A stretch of DNA of 64,000 nt from Bacteriovorax sp. MedPE-SWde (GTDB lineage Bacteria; Bdellovibrionota; Bacteriovoracia; Bacteriovoracales; Bacteriovoracaceae): positions 58,348 through 122,347 of the forward strand of contig MPCU01000014.1 in the NCBI GenBank assembly GCA_001874305.1, given 5' to 3'. Both the position numbers and the translations under genes were made by a program. The notes below the pieces were generated by a model. It had not been told where the DNA came from and did no database searches. It saw only the letters and a list, made by a program, of their open reading frames with translations. Each line of letters opens with the position of its first letter. Within the stretch, counting starts at the first letter, position 1. Below are positions 43,656-53,024 of this stretch, piece after piece.

Positions 43656-44322
43656 GGCGAATATAGCTAATATCATTTAGATTAGAGCGACAATATGCTC
43701 CTGCATATCGATCCATTATCATTCCATATCTTTCACTAGATTCATTTAAATTAACATTGAAGATATCGAACCTATATGGCATCCACTTACCATCATCATT
43801 GATATAAAGTGCGAGCTCAAGATCATCTCGACCAAAGAATCTATATTTAACCTGATACTTCCCGTACGGCTCGATGATATTAGGCTTCTTTCCTTGATTT
43901 AAAACTTTGTCACAAACTAATTTTATAACAGGATCGATTTCTACAAATACATTATAAACAAAGTCGTCAGTGTCAGAGTTACTATCACTGCTTGATTTAA
44001 ACTTTGGAATTTCTCCGAAAGAAGTTGGAGCAGATAAAGAGGCCCTAAAGCTAGCGAGATCAAACGAGCTACCGCCACAATATTTCTTAGATCTTGAGAA
44101 AGAGAACTTTTTACTAAAGCCCACCATTCTTTGAATTTCTATATTTTTTTCTTCTAGAGCTGAGCAAATATCCTGAGCAATTTTGTATTCATCATCATTA
44201 AGAAGTCGATTGTCACCGACATTTAATTCTTCACCAGCACGTATAGCGGTGTCATCTTTTTGCTCATCCTCACAAGAAATAAAACAAAATAATACAGATA
44301 AAAGTAAAATCGACTTTTTCAT
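43642..44322 (-). CDS. Lipoprotein, unknown function
   Basis: The ATG at 44322 has GGAGG upstream and begins a lipoprotein signal (LLSVLFCFISC, Cys17). The 226-residue protein has a Ser/Asp-rich linker (SSSDSNSDTDD, about 115-125) and four further cysteines. A C-terminal domain (NIIEPYGKYQVKYRFFGRDDLELALYI, read in parts) looks like a beta-sheet domain for binding. No family recognised. Confidence 0.68.
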   Translation of the reverse strand: MKKSILLLSVLFCFISCEDEQKDDTAIRAGEELNVGDNRLLNDDEYKIAQDICSALEEKNIEIQRMVGFSKKFSFSRSKKYCGGSSFDLASFRASLSAPTSFGEIPKFKSSSDSNSDTDDFVYNVFVEIDPVIKLVCDKVLNQGKKPNIIEPYGKYQVKYRFFGRDDLELALYINDDGKWMPYRFDIFNVNLNESSERYGMIMDRYAGAYCRSNLNDISYIRQTLL

Positions 44323-44403
44323 ACTTCCTCCATGAAGCACTAATAATCACTATAACAAATTATAACTTAAGAATGACTTTTTCGAGATATGCAGTGGGTC
44401 AAA

Positions 44404-44757
44404 TCAGCGAGAACAAGTAAGACGAATCTTCTTTGAATAGAGAGAAAGGGATCCATATGCACCAGAGAAATTTCCTGAGGCCAGAAGTTGGCTACCTTTT
44501 CTTATTGAAAGAGCGAACTCCCTTCCAAAAATATCGTTGACGGCAAGAGTTAATATTTCACCACGTAAGCTTATTCTAGCGACACACATTTCATTCTTGG
44601 ACGCCGTATGGCCCCCTAATGGAAGAAAAGACTTTGGCATCGCCAAAACAGGATTATCACTATTATCAATAGAAAAAACGTGGCAATTATGCGCACAGAG
44701 ATTTGCATACGAATTAATTGAGAATAAAAGAAAGAAAAGCACCACAGCTTTTGACAT
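44404..44757 (-). CDS. Small secreted cysteine-containing protein
   Basis: A 117-residue protein with a signal peptide (MSKAVVLFFLLFSINSYA) and four mature cysteines (CAHNC near the N terminus, EMCVAR, LTCSR at the end) that could form two disulfides. The rest is predicted beta strands (RGEILTLAVNDIFGREFAL). No family recognised. It is followed upstream by another small leftward gene. Confidence 0.6.
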   Translation of the reverse strand: MSKAVVLFFLLFSINSYANLCAHNCHVFSIDNSDNPVLAMPKSFLPLGGHTASKNEMCVARISLRGEILTLAVNDIFGREFALSIRKGSQLLASGNFSGAYGSLSLYSKKIRLTCSR

Positions 44758-44813
44758 ATTTGAGAACCTTTTTAATGTGGTGCGTTTTTACAATAAGTAC
44801 TAGGTACTGTCAA

Positions 44814-45035
44814 TTAATCAATGACGCGATACTCAGCTTCAACAACTTCCCCAGGCCCCTGGGATTTATCATTATGAGAGTGTTGAGAGTGATGGGCATG
44901 ACCACCGGCCTGTTGTCTAGCGCCCGCCAAACCTTCTTTAATCTTTGAATAGTTACTATATGCTCTAATTGCACCTCTTATAGTTATAAAGAGAAAATAG
45001 AACATTATTGCCTTAAAAATGGCCGATACAATCAT
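44814..45035 (-). CDS. Small membrane protein with His-rich tail
   Basis: The ATG at 45035 is preferred because TTTGGAGC is at the right distance; the frame is open to 45092. The 73-residue protein has one membrane segment (about 2-20) and a cytosolic or periplasmic tail with GGHAHHSQHSH, a possible metal-binding stretch, then an acidic end (VVEAEYRVID). The role is unknown. Confidence 0.55.
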   Translation of the reverse strand: MIVSAIFKAIMFYFLFITIRGAIRAYSNYSKIKEGLAGARQQAGGHAHHSQHSHNDKSQGPGEVVEAEYRVID

Positions 45036-45175
45036 TTCTTGCTCCAAAAAAGAGTTATATCTAAAAGTTGGTTTTTTTCTTGTATTTGTCAACCCTGGCC
45101 CTATTCTTAATGTGATAGCTTTGGTATTATTTACGACTTAAATACTTGATTTCTATATTTACGGAGCTTAGAAAA

Positions 45176-46768
45176 ATGTCAAAGACAGAAAATAATAACA
45201 GACCACCTATGGTGCACTGGGCAGATATTACAGCAGACAGAATCATTCGCCAAAAAGGTGACAAAGATGAATATGTACTAGCAAGTGGAATCACTCCTTC
45301 AGGAACAGTTCACTTTGGTAACTTTAGAGAAGTTATTACTACTGACTTAGTTGCACGAGGACTAAGAGCGCGTGGAAAGAAAGTAAGGTTTATTTTCAGC
45401 TGGGATGACTACGATACTTTTAGAAAAGTACCTGCGAATCTCCCTAATCAAGAAAAACTAAAAGAATATATGTTTCAACCAATCGTTGATACTCCAGACC
45501 CATATGGAGAGCACGAAAGTTATGCCGCTCACCACGAAAATAACTTTGAAAGACAACTTGATAGAGTTGGAGTTGAAGTTGAACCAATCTATCAAGCTAA
45601 AAAATACAGAGCTGGTGATTACAAAGAAGATATAAAAAACGCTTTAAATAAAAGAGTTGAGATAAGAGATATTCTTAATGAATATAGATCAACACCTTAC
45701 GGTGATGAGTACTACCCTATTTCAGTTTACTGTGAAAAGTATAAAACAGACAATACAACTATAACAGGTTGGGATGGTGAATCTAAGATTACATATAAGC
45801 ATAATGATCATGACTATGAAGGTGTTCTAGATCTTAACTCTACGTCCCTTGTCAAATTACCGTGGCGAGTTGACTGGCCAATGAGATGGGCATTTGAAAA
45901 AGTTGATTTTGAGCCAGGTGGAAAAGATCACTCTTCTCAAGGTGGTTCTTATACAACTGCCAAAGATATCGTAAAGTTATTTGACTGGGAAACTCCAGTC
46001 TATCTTCAATACGACTTTGTATCTATTAAAGGTCTTGGTGGAAAAATGTCATCTTCAAAAGGTAACCTTGTTACTGTTGATGATATCCTAAAAATTTATG
46101 AGCCAGAAATGGTAAGATGGATCTTTGCTTCATATAAAACAAATGTTGATTTCTCTATTTCTTTTGACCTAGATGTTCTTAAGGTTTATGAGGATTATGA
46201 CAAGCAAGAAAGGCTAGCTTTTGGTGTTGAAACTGGAAATGAAAAGAAAGTAAGAATGGCCAAGAGAGTAATCGAGCTTTCTCAAATCCATGGGATGCCA
46301 ACAGAGTGTCCAATGCAGCCATCTCTTAGACACCTTTGTAACGTTCTTCAAATCAACGACATGGACATCGACAAAGCAAGAGTTTCATATGCTGATCAGA
46401 TAAAAAATGACAGAGACGAAAGAAGATTTAAAGAACGCTCAGAAAGAGCTATCTACTGGATTCAAAATCACGCACCAGAAGAGTTTAAGTTTACTATCAA
46501 TACAGAGAAAGCAAGCCTAGATATCTCAAGTGATGCTCAAAATTATATTTCAAAGCTTTCTGAAGTTCTAGAATCTGACTGGGACAAGTTTACTACCGAT
46601 AAAGACCTTCATGAAAGAATGTATGAGATCATGCATGAGATGGAATTAAAGCCAGCAGATATCTTTGTACCAATTTATCAACTTCTTATAAAAAGAGAGA
46701 AAGGTCCAAAGCTTGCAGGATTTATTCGTACAATTGGAAAAGACAGAGTCATAAAGTTATTAAAATAA
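45176..46768 (+). CDS. lysK: Class I lysyl-tRNA synthetase
   Basis: A 530-residue class I aminoacyl-tRNA synthetase: HFGN at residues 46-49 (HIGH equivalent) and KMSSSKG near residue 290 (KMSKS equivalent), with the class I LysRS segments GGKDHSSQGGS and YDFVSIKG. Class I LysRS occurs in archaea and scattered bacteria (spirochaetes, alphaproteobacteria and others), whereas most bacteria use class II. The ATG at 45176 has CGGAGC upstream and is preferred to 45146. The gene has its own terminator. Confidence 0.93.
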   Translation: MSKTENNNRPPMVHWADITADRIIRQKGDKDEYVLASGITPSGTVHFGNFREVITTDLVARGLRARGKKVRFIFSWDDYDTFRKVPANLPNQEKLKEYMFQPIVDTPDPYGEHESYAAHHENNFERQLDRVGVEVEPIYQAKKYRAGDYKEDIKNALNKRVEIRDILNEYRSTPYGDEYYPISVYCEKYKTDNTTITGWDGESKITYKHNDHDYEGVLDLNSTSLVKLPWRVDWPMRWAFEKVDFEPGGKDHSSQGGSYTTAKDIVKLFDWETPVYLQYDFVSIKGLGGKMSSSKGNLVTVDDILKIYEPEMVRWIFASYKTNVDFSISFDLDVLKVYEDYDKQERLAFGVETGNEKKVRMAKRVIELSQIHGMPTECPMQPSLRHLCNVLQINDMDIDKARVSYADQIKNDRDERRFKERSERAIYWIQNHAPEEFKFTINTEKASLDISSDAQNYISKLSEVLESDWDKFTTDKDLHERMYEIMHEMELKPADIFVPIYQLLIKREKGPKLAGFIRTIGKDRVIKLLK

Positions 46769-46773
46769 TCTAG

Positions 46774-46802
46774 AGGCCCTCTTAGTGAGGGCCTTTTTTT
46801 TT
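46774..46802 (+). terminator. Rho-independent terminator of the LysRS gene
   Basis: AGGCCCTC (46774-46781) pairs with GAGGGCCT (46787-46794), followed by nine T residues. Placed 5 bases after the stop codon. Confidence 0.93.
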
Positions 46803-46901
46803 GAGTAAAGAAAACTTAACACCTCTCTACAACTATATTTATTGTCGTTTTATTTAAGGCCATATACACTTTCTTTCGAACACATCTCACACGGAGGGAA
46901 T

Positions 46902-47378
46902 ATGAGAAAAATCAAAGGATTAATTTTAATTCTACTATCACTACAGGCATTTTCAGCAACCGAGAAACTTCAATTAACAACAGAAGTTTTAAAGTTTGAT
47001 AAAACTCAACAAAAAGTTCAAGGGCAAGTAACTAGCGAGAGAAATTTTGTAGAGCAAAAGGATTCTCAAGAACAAAGCTTTGATAAAATCCATTTTCACA
47101 ACAAATGCTATGAAACAATCCAAGCAGCTCTAATTTTCAAAAACCTTTATGGTGATTGGGAAACTGCAGGATGGTATACACTAGCTCCTGGTCAAAGAGG
47201 ATATATTGAAGACACGAGAAATACTGTTTATTATACATATGCAGAGAGCTCTAATATGAGATGGAGTGGTTCAGACACTTATGAATATGTTAATGGATAT
47301 GGGCCATACGGTTTCACGAAAAGACAAATCACAACAGATGCTTGGGGAAATTGGACACATAATTTTACATGTAACTAA
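46902..47378 (+). CDS. Secreted DUF1036-like protein
   Basis: The ATG at 46902 follows CGGAGGG and begins a signal peptide (MRKIKGLILILLSLQAFS). Of 158 residues, about 70-120 read FHNKCYETIQAALIF ... WETAGWYTLAPGQRGYI ... YYTYAES, close to the DUF1036 pattern (CN.t...AAi.y...W...GWw.l.PG.C....YYYAE). A second Cys is at the C terminus. The domain has no known function. It is followed by a strong hairpin. Confidence 0.68.
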   Translation: MRKIKGLILILLSLQAFSATEKLQLTTEVLKFDKTQQKVQGQVTSERNFVEQKDSQEQSFDKIHFHNKCYETIQAALIFKNLYGDWETAGWYTLAPGQRGYIEDTRNTVYYTYAESSNMRWSGSDTYEYVNGYGPYGFTKRQITTDAWGNWTHNFTCN

Positions 47379-47386
47379 TTCTTCTA

Positions 47387-47411
47387 TACTGGGTCTCATA
47401 GAGACCCAGTA
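47387..47411 (+). terminator. Hairpin after the DUF1036-like gene
   Basis: TACTGGGTCTC (47387-47397) and GAGACCCAGTA (47401-47411) form a perfect 11-bp stem with a 3-base loop, without a T run. It starts 8 bases after the stop codon. Confidence 0.6.
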
Positions 47412-47487
47412 CTACTCTGTACAAATAATAAAATACATTAAACATTCTTTGCTTACTTATCACTAAACAAAATGTTATAACTATTTA

Positions 47488-48468
47488 GTGAAAAACCTAG
47501 CACTACTTACACTTCTTATTCTAACAGCTAATTCCTACGCTAAAGTTTGGCGCCTAGGTATAGTAGACTCTCAAAATAAAGAACCATATACCACAATTAG
47601 AAAGCATTTCATATCGAGTCTAAATCAGAGAGGATTAAGCTCAGGACAAAATCTTGAAATTAAGAAATATTCAATTGGAAATCAAGTAGGAGCTTTTAAA
47701 AATATATGGAAATATTACTTAAAAGATAAGATTGACTTCCTCTATGTATCTGGAACAATCGCAACAATTGGAGCAAAGAAATATATAAAAGATAGCACAA
47801 TTCCCGTTGTCTTTGCGGCACCTACAGACCCAATTGGAATTGGAGTAATAAATAACTTCAAAGAAGGCAATAAGCAATTCACAGGTATTTGCTATCCTGT
47901 AAAAGTTGAACACAGATTGGACTTCTTATTAAAGCTATTTCCCGAAACAAAGAATATTGGCATAATCTATTCTGATATGCCACAAAGCCACAGTTATAAT
48001 AAATGGTTAAAGCAAACAATAAAAAGGCCAAAATATAAAGGTATATCTCTACATTTTAGAAAAGTTCAATTTATTAAAAGTGAGAGAGGCCAGGAGCGAA
48101 TGGCCTCACTTGCAAAAGTAGAAGTAAAGAAAATTGACCATATGGTAGATATCTATTTAGCTCCAAATGATCAAATGGGAACACAGTCTCCATTTGCTAA
48201 ACAAGTTTCCTCAATAACAAATAAGCCACTAATTGGAATTGCAATAAAAGATATTAATGAAGGATGGGGATCAACTGCTGTTATTTCACCTTCTTTAAAA
48301 GACATCGGTTCGAAAGCTGCACTAATGATAAAGAAGCTAACAATGGGTATTAGGGTTAAAGAGATAACTCCTCTTTGGCCCAAAGAAGAAATAATGATAA
48401 GTAAAAGTAAGATGAAAAAGCATGAAGCAAAAACTCCTAAAAACTACATTAGATACTTAGTGGAATAA
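47488..48468 (+). CDS. ABC-type substrate-binding protein (ABC_sub_bind family)
   Basis: A 326-residue protein with a GTG start and a signal peptide (KNLALLTLLILTANSYA). KVWRLGIVDSQ, then DFLYVSGTIATIGAKKYI and IPVVFAAPTDPIGIGVI, are characteristic of the PF04392 family, which bind small ligands such as aromatic amino acids or sugars-like compounds (YtfQ/TrpX-like). No permease or ATPase gene is nearby. No Shine-Dalgarno is visible; TATAAC lies 6 bases before the GTG. Confidence 0.8.
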   Translation: MKNLALLTLLILTANSYAKVWRLGIVDSQNKEPYTTIRKHFISSLNQRGLSSGQNLEIKKYSIGNQVGAFKNIWKYYLKDKIDFLYVSGTIATIGAKKYIKDSTIPVVFAAPTDPIGIGVINNFKEGNKQFTGICYPVKVEHRLDFLLKLFPETKNIGIIYSDMPQSHSYNKWLKQTIKRPKYKGISLHFRKVQFIKSERGQERMASLAKVEVKKIDHMVDIYLAPNDQMGTQSPFAKQVSSITNKPLIGIAIKDINEGWGSTAVISPSLKDIGSKAALMIKKLTMGIRVKEITPLWPKEEIMISKSKMKKHEAKTPKNYIRYLVE

Positions 48469-48471
48469 AAA

Positions 48472-49242
48472 TTACTCTCCCCAACCTCCAACAAGTTGTG
48501 ACTCTTTTTGCTCAATCGTCTGGGCCGGTTTTCTTACTTCCTTAGTTTTTGGTTGAGAAGTTTGTATAAGCTTATTCATGTGACTATATTTTTTATTAAT
48601 ATCACTAAGCTGTTTAGTAATACTAGAAAATGGATTCTTAGAAGATGATTTATTGCTCTGGTACTTATTAGAAGCTTCTTTTAAAGCTCCCTTGTCTGAT
48701 TTTCCACTATAGCGACCTAGCTTCTTTAATACTTTATAATATCGTTTAGAATACTGTTGTGTTGAAGGGCTTGTTTGATTACTACTACCTTTCTTACTAT
48801 CATTCATTGTTTTAGATGATACCTGTCCCTTAAGTTTCATTAATTCATTCTTAGCATCAGTTAGCTGCTGTTTAAGATCACTAAGCTCTCCCTTAGTCAT
48901 ACTATGATTAGACTTCTCATACATATGACCTTGTGCTTGCTTAGTTAGACTTTGAGTTAATTTACTATTTATATTTTTTTGTTTTTTAAGTTTATCTAGT
49001 AACTCATTATTTTGTATCTCTAAACGAGACAACTTTTGCTCCTGTATAATTAATGAATGAGATAGTTTTCCAACAACAACCGCTAACAGTAAAATAGCTA
49101 TTACATAATTATTAAATATGATTATTTTATCAGACTTCTTTTTTTTATTAGCAATAGGTGCGTATGAGATCTCATTCTCTTTGAGAGTGGAATTGATCGA
49201 CTTAGTAGATTTGGGTTTAAACTCAGGTAGCTCATCTGTCAT
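48472..49242 (-). CDS. Single-pass membrane coiled-coil protein
   Basis: A 256-residue protein: a basic, disordered N terminus, one membrane segment (about 45-65), a coiled coil (70-140, EQKLSRLEIQNNELLDKLKKQ) and a Ser/Lys/Gln-rich disordered C-terminal part ending GGWGE. The layout suggests a structural or scaffolding role in the envelope. No catalytic motif. Its end lies 3 bases from the end of the convergent gene. Confidence 0.6.
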   Translation of the reverse strand: MTDELPEFKPKSTKSINSTLKENEISYAPIANKKKKSDKIIIFNNYVIAILLLAVVVGKLSHSLIIQEQKLSRLEIQNNELLDKLKKQKNINSKLTQSLTKQAQGHMYEKSNHSMTKGELSDLKQQLTDAKNELMKLKGQVSSKTMNDSKKGSSNQTSPSTQQYSKRYYKVLKKLGRYSGKSDKGALKEASNKYQSNKSSSKNPFSSITKQLSDINKKYSHMNKLIQTSQPKTKEVRKPAQTIEQKESQLVGGWGE

Positions 49243-49333
49243 AGATAAATTATAAAACAGAATAGTTTCGAAGAAGCTAATTAATGTATTTTTAACAACT
49301 TACAATAGAAATAGCTCATTTCTACTGACAGAA

Positions 49334-50014
49334 TTATTTGCTCTTAAACTCTTTCAATTTACGATACTGCTCTTTTCTATAGTTTCTTGCCTTGATTTTT
49401 TGCTCTTCCTTTATTTTCGCATAGTAATCAATACTTTCAGCAGATTGAGTAGATGACGTCTGATTTGACTTCATAGAATCACGAAGCTCTTTGTCTCTTA
49501 CTCTTTTAAGTTCTTTGGCCTTTTCATAGTAGGGATCACCTTTAAAGCTTGGCTTAAGCTCTTTAGGACTCTTCTTTGTAGAATCTGGCCCCTTGTCTTT
49601 CTTTGTTTGGGTTTTCTTCCTAACCTTCTTAGCAGGACGACGAGCCTCTATCTCATTAACAAGAATGGATATCTTTTCAAGAATAGACTCTTTCTCAAAG
49701 TCTATAGCAATTTGGTATGTTTCGAGAAGAAACCCTTTGAGGTATTTTAAGAATAGATCTTCTTTATTTAAATTAAAATGATTCAGAAAGCTTTCCTCCC
49801 CAATCATATGAACAGCAAGCTCACCCTGAGTATGAAATTCATTCTCTAAAGGGATACAGAAATAATCAGAAGGTTTAAGCGATGAGCCGCCATTTGTACC
49901 AAGCCTAATATGATGTGCACATTCGGCCTTAGAACCTGTTACAACACAGTTCTGAGTCCTTAGCCAGGCCATATAGCCAACATTGCGATGATTCTTAAAA
50001 TCTGAATAATTCAT
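49334..50014 (-). CDS. HNH-like nuclease (Ref/DUF968-like) with Lys-rich tail
   Basis: A 226-residue protein. Residues 15-80 read RTQNCVVTG...ECAHHIRLGTNGGSSLKPSDYFCIPLENEFHTQGELAVH, close to the His-rich core of phage RecA-dependent nuclease Ref and DUF968 proteins (C...HH.R.G..GG...KPsD....PL...H...H). The C-terminal half is Lys/Arg-rich and may bind DNA. It could act in DNA repair or degradation. A flanking gene of unknown function lies upstream in the same direction. Confidence 0.68.
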   Translation of the reverse strand: MNYSDFKNHRNVGYMAWLRTQNCVVTGSKAECAHHIRLGTNGGSSLKPSDYFCIPLENEFHTQGELAVHMIGEESFLNHFNLNKEDLFLKYLKGFLLETYQIAIDFEKESILEKISILVNEIEARRPAKKVRKKTQTKKDKGPDSTKKSPKELKPSFKGDPYYEKAKELKRVRDKELRDSMKSNQTSSTQSAESIDYYAKIKEEQKIKARNYRKEQYRKLKEFKSK

Positions 50015-50051
50015 AAGATAATTTTAGATCAGTATTTCTCAGATGGCAAAG

Positions 50052-50612
50052 CTATGCAACAAGCTTGGAGTAAGTCATTTTCTCTTGAGTTATTGCTTTA
50101 ATTTTTATTGGATAATCAACAAATTCTTTAACTTCTGCAATACAGCTAAAATCTTGCTCAGAGAGAGCATGTGTTTTTAGATGAGTAATCTTACCATCAG
50201 TTACAGTAAGACTTTGTCTACCGAGATGAGTATGTACAACCTCAATATACTCAATTTCTTTTCCTTGGGTCTTTGCATGAAATACAAGTTTAGAGATAAT
50301 TGTTTTAATCTCTTTAGTACTTGAAACACTCTTCTTTTCACCTTTGATAATTTTAGAGCACACAACCTCTCCGTCAATTAATCTAAGACGAACTTGAAGA
50401 CATTCTCTTTCTAGAAACTTAAAAACAGATAGAGACTTTGCAAGAAGTTCCTCATCAAAAGCATCCAAGAAACCAACAATTTGTTCATGAAGACCATTGT
50501 GAATAAGCTTGCCATTCTTCATCTTAAAAGAGTCCCACTCACCAGTCTCTGCTAGTGTGTAGGCCATTTCAAAATCTATCGGTAATGTATATTTTTCTTT
50601 TCTTTCATACAT
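50052..50612 (-). CDS. Conserved-looking cytosolic protein, unknown function
   Basis: A 186-residue soluble protein without signal peptide, rich in alternating strands and helices (LQVRLRLIDGEVVCSKIIKGEKK, KEIEYIEVVHTHLGRQSLTV). It starts 98 bases from nothing recognisable and is followed after 38 bases by the HNH-like gene, with which it may be co-transcribed. I do not recognise the family. Confidence 0.6.
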   Translation of the reverse strand: MYERKEKYTLPIDFEMAYTLAETGEWDSFKMKNGKLIHNGLHEQIVGFLDAFDEELLAKSLSVFKFLERECLQVRLRLIDGEVVCSKIIKGEKKSVSSTKEIKTIISKLVFHAKTQGKEIEYIEVVHTHLGRQSLTVTDGKITHLKTHALSEQDFSCIAEVKEFVDYPIKIKAITQEKMTYSKLVA

Positions 50613-50855
50613 GCCCTACTTATCGACTTGGTATAATGAAAATCTATCTTTTTTTCGCGAACATAATAAAAAGGGGCAAATTGTTACCATGGAGTAGCTA
50701 AATTGTAGTTTTTACATGCATTGAAAGACAGTTTTTAAACTTTTTCTTACATACAGCACTATTTCTAACATCTCTCTACCAACTGCCTTGATCATTTAAT
50801 TAAAGGGCCTTAATTCTATATTTAACAGAAAAACAAATTTGAGAGGGAGATTTGT

Positions 50856-51548
50856 ATGAAGAAGTTTTTAGTTATAGTTTCAGTTTTATTTGCAACAACA
50901 GCAGCTGCAGAAGTTTGTTCTGCTAAACTACAAGATACAAGAGGAATGACTCTTAGATCATTTAGTGGATATGGGTATTCGACTTCAGAAGCTTGTAAAG
51001 AAGCACTACAAGAATGTCGTTACGAAAAAAGAAGATTGGCAGGACAATCTCGAAGGTATAGGGATGCTTCTTGTACAGTAGAAAGAAGAAGACCAAGACC
51101 AACACCAGTTAAAAGAACATGTGAATTTGACTTAAAGAAAAATAATGGAAGAACAATAGAGTCTTTTAGAGCTAAAGGACAAACACAGAAAAATGCTTGT
51201 CAAAAAGCAAGAAGAAAGTGTGAAAGAGAACTAGACTACAGACAAAGTAACGGAAGAAATATGAGAGCTTACTGCCAAAAATCATTTTCAAATGGTGGCG
51301 GTAACAACTATGACTACGTTACTAAATCTTGTTCAGTAGATAGAGTAAACCCAAGAGGAAGAGTTGTTGATACACACTTTGGATCTGCAACAGGAAGAAG
51401 AGGAACTGGCGTAAAAGCTCAGGCCTGTTCTCAAGCAATGCAACAGTGTAGAAGAGATGCTAGCTACAGTGGAAGATACCAGACATGTAAGCAAACTGAT
51501 CTTTACTCAGATTATTCATCAGACTCATTTGTTTTTGGTGAATTCTAA
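50856..51548 (+). CDS. Secreted protein of three four-cysteine repeats
   Basis: A 230-residue protein with a signal peptide (residues 1-18) and GAGAGGGAG upstream. Three tandem units of about 52 residues each have cysteines in the same order: C21/C47/C54/C73, C89/C115/C122/C140 and C159/C191/C198/C211, the middle pair always seven apart (C-x6-C). Each unit probably forms two disulfides. The spacing between repeats is Arg/Pro- or Gly/Asn-rich. It is strongly basic. Function unknown; binding to polyanions or the cell envelope is possible. Confidence 0.7.
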   Translation: MKKFLVIVSVLFATTAAAEVCSAKLQDTRGMTLRSFSGYGYSTSEACKEALQECRYEKRRLAGQSRRYRDASCTVERRRPRPTPVKRTCEFDLKKNNGRTIESFRAKGQTQKNACQKARRKCERELDYRQSNGRNMRAYCQKSFSNGGGNNYDYVTKSCSVDRVNPRGRVVDTHFGSATGRRGTGVKAQACSQAMQQCRRDASYSGRYQTCKQTDLYSDYSSDSFVFGEF

Positions 51549-51577
51549 GAAATAATAAGACATTTAATAAATATCTA

Positions 51578-51605
51578 AGGCCTTCGTAATAGAAGGCCTT
51601 TTTTG
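51578..51605 (+). terminator. Rho-independent terminator of the Cys-repeat gene
   Basis: AAGGCCTTC (51578-51586) pairs with GAAGGCCTT (51593-51601), followed by a T run to 51605. Confidence 0.92.
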
Positions 51606-51692
51606 TGCCATATAGGCGCAGTGCGCATGAGTTTAAATCTGTAAATCTCACTTAGCAAATGTTAGAATATTAAAAAATTAAAAGGAAGGTTT

Positions 51693-53024
51693 ATGCAAAG
51701 TACAGATTTTGCTCAAAGAAGAGAGAGACTCTTCGATAAAATGGAAAATGGAATAGCAGTTATTGGTTCAAATATCTTCATGCAAAGAAGTAACGATACT
51801 GACTTCCCTTTTAGACAAAACTCAAACTTTAGATATTTAACAGGTATAAATGAACCTGACTGTGTACTAATACTTAGTAAGAAAGCAGATGAACAAAAAG
51901 TATTCTTATTCATCAGACCAAATAATGAATTAGAAGAAATGTGGATGGGAAAACGCATGGGCCTTGAAAAGTCCAAAGATCTTATCGGCGCAGATAAGAC
52001 CTTCCCTATTTCAGACTTTAACAAAGAGATGGAAGATCTTTTACCAGGTCACAAAAACCTCTATGTACACTTTCATGAAAGAGCTGATCTTTTTACGAAT
52101 CTACAAAAGATATGTGGTGATCTATTTAATAAAAAGAGAAAGAATACTGCTCAACCACCACAGGCAATATTAAATGTTGGTCAACTTATTGAAGAACTTC
52201 GCTATGTAAAAGATCAGAATGAAATTCTCACAATGAAAAAGGCCATGGTTGCAACTAATAATGCTCACCGTGCAGCGATGGCACTTACAGCTCCAGGAAG
52301 AAGCGAAAAGGAAATTAATGCTCTTATCGAATACATCTTCACTAAAGGTGATGGTCAAGGTAATGCATACGACAATATCGTAGCTGGTGGTAATAACGCC
52401 AACATTCTACATTATATCGAAAATAACCAAGCACTAAATGACGGAGAGCTCTTACTTATAGATGCTGGATGTCAGCTAAATAACTATGCCACAGATATTA
52501 CAAGAACTTTTCCAATTAACGGAAAATTCACGGGTGCTCAAAAAGCAGTATATGAAATCGTTCTTGATTCTCAAAAAGCTGCGATTAGCCACTCATGGCC
52601 AGATAGAAATGCTCCAGATATGCACAAGACAACATGCAAGGTACTTACACAGGGTCTAATTGACCTCAAAGTACTTTCAGGATCACTAGACGAAAACCTT
52701 GAAAAAGGTACTTGTAGAAAATACTTCCCACATGGAACTGGTCACTGGTTAGGTCTCGACGTTCATGACCAAAATCCATACCTAGATTCTAATGATGAAC
52801 CAATGAAGTTTGAGCCAGGAGTAATCTTTACTGTTGAGCCAGGCCTATATTTCCCAAAAGAAGACGCAACACTGCCAGAAGAGTTACGTGGAATTGGTAT
52901 TAGAATAGAAGACAATATACTTATTACTGAGACAGGGCATGAAAACCTTTCAGCAATGATCCCTAAAGAAGTAAAAGAAATAGAGGAAGCTTGTGAAAAA
53001 GATTATAGAGATTTTTTGGACTAG
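51693..53024 (+). CDS. pepP: Xaa-Pro aminopeptidase (PepP)
   Basis: A 443-residue M24 metallopeptidase. The N-terminal domain (FPFRQNSNFRYLTGINEPD) is typical of aminopeptidase P. The dinuclear metal site is complete: Asp in LIDAGCQLN, Asp in ATDITRTFP, His in HGTGHWLGLDVHD, Glu in VEPGLYF and Glu in IRIEDNILIT. It cleaves N-terminal residues before proline in cytosolic peptides. AAGGAAGG precedes the ATG. A small secreted-protein gene overlaps its 3' end by 32 bases. Confidence 0.95.
   Translation: MQSTDFAQRRERLFDKMENGIAVIGSNIFMQRSNDTDFPFRQNSNFRYLTGINEPDCVLILSKKADEQKVFLFIRPNNELEEMWMGKRMGLEKSKDLIGADKTFPISDFNKEMEDLLPGHKNLYVHFHERADLFTNLQKICGDLFNKKRKNTAQPPQAILNVGQLIEELRYVKDQNEILTMKKAMVATNNAHRAAMALTAPGRSEKEINALIEYIFTKGDGQGNAYDNIVAGGNNANILHYIENNQALNDGELLLIDAGCQLNNYATDITRTFPINGKFTGAQKAVYEIVLDSQKAAISHSWPDRNAPDMHKTTCKVLTQGLIDLKVLSGSLDENLEKGTCRKYFPHGTGHWLGLDVHDQNPYLDSNDEPMKFEPGVIFTVEPGLYFPKEDATLPEELRGIGIRIEDNILITETGHENLSAMIPKEVKEIEEACEKDYRDFLD

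Noticed and set aside
8792..50014. Methyltransferase and HNH-like protein as a restriction-modification pair
   Set aside because: They are 40 kb apart, and the HNH-like protein resembles Ref/DUF968 proteins rather than restriction enzymes.
51713..52024. Minus-strand open frame of 103 residues
   Set aside because: It is antisense to pepP, whose metal ligands and frame are unambiguous.
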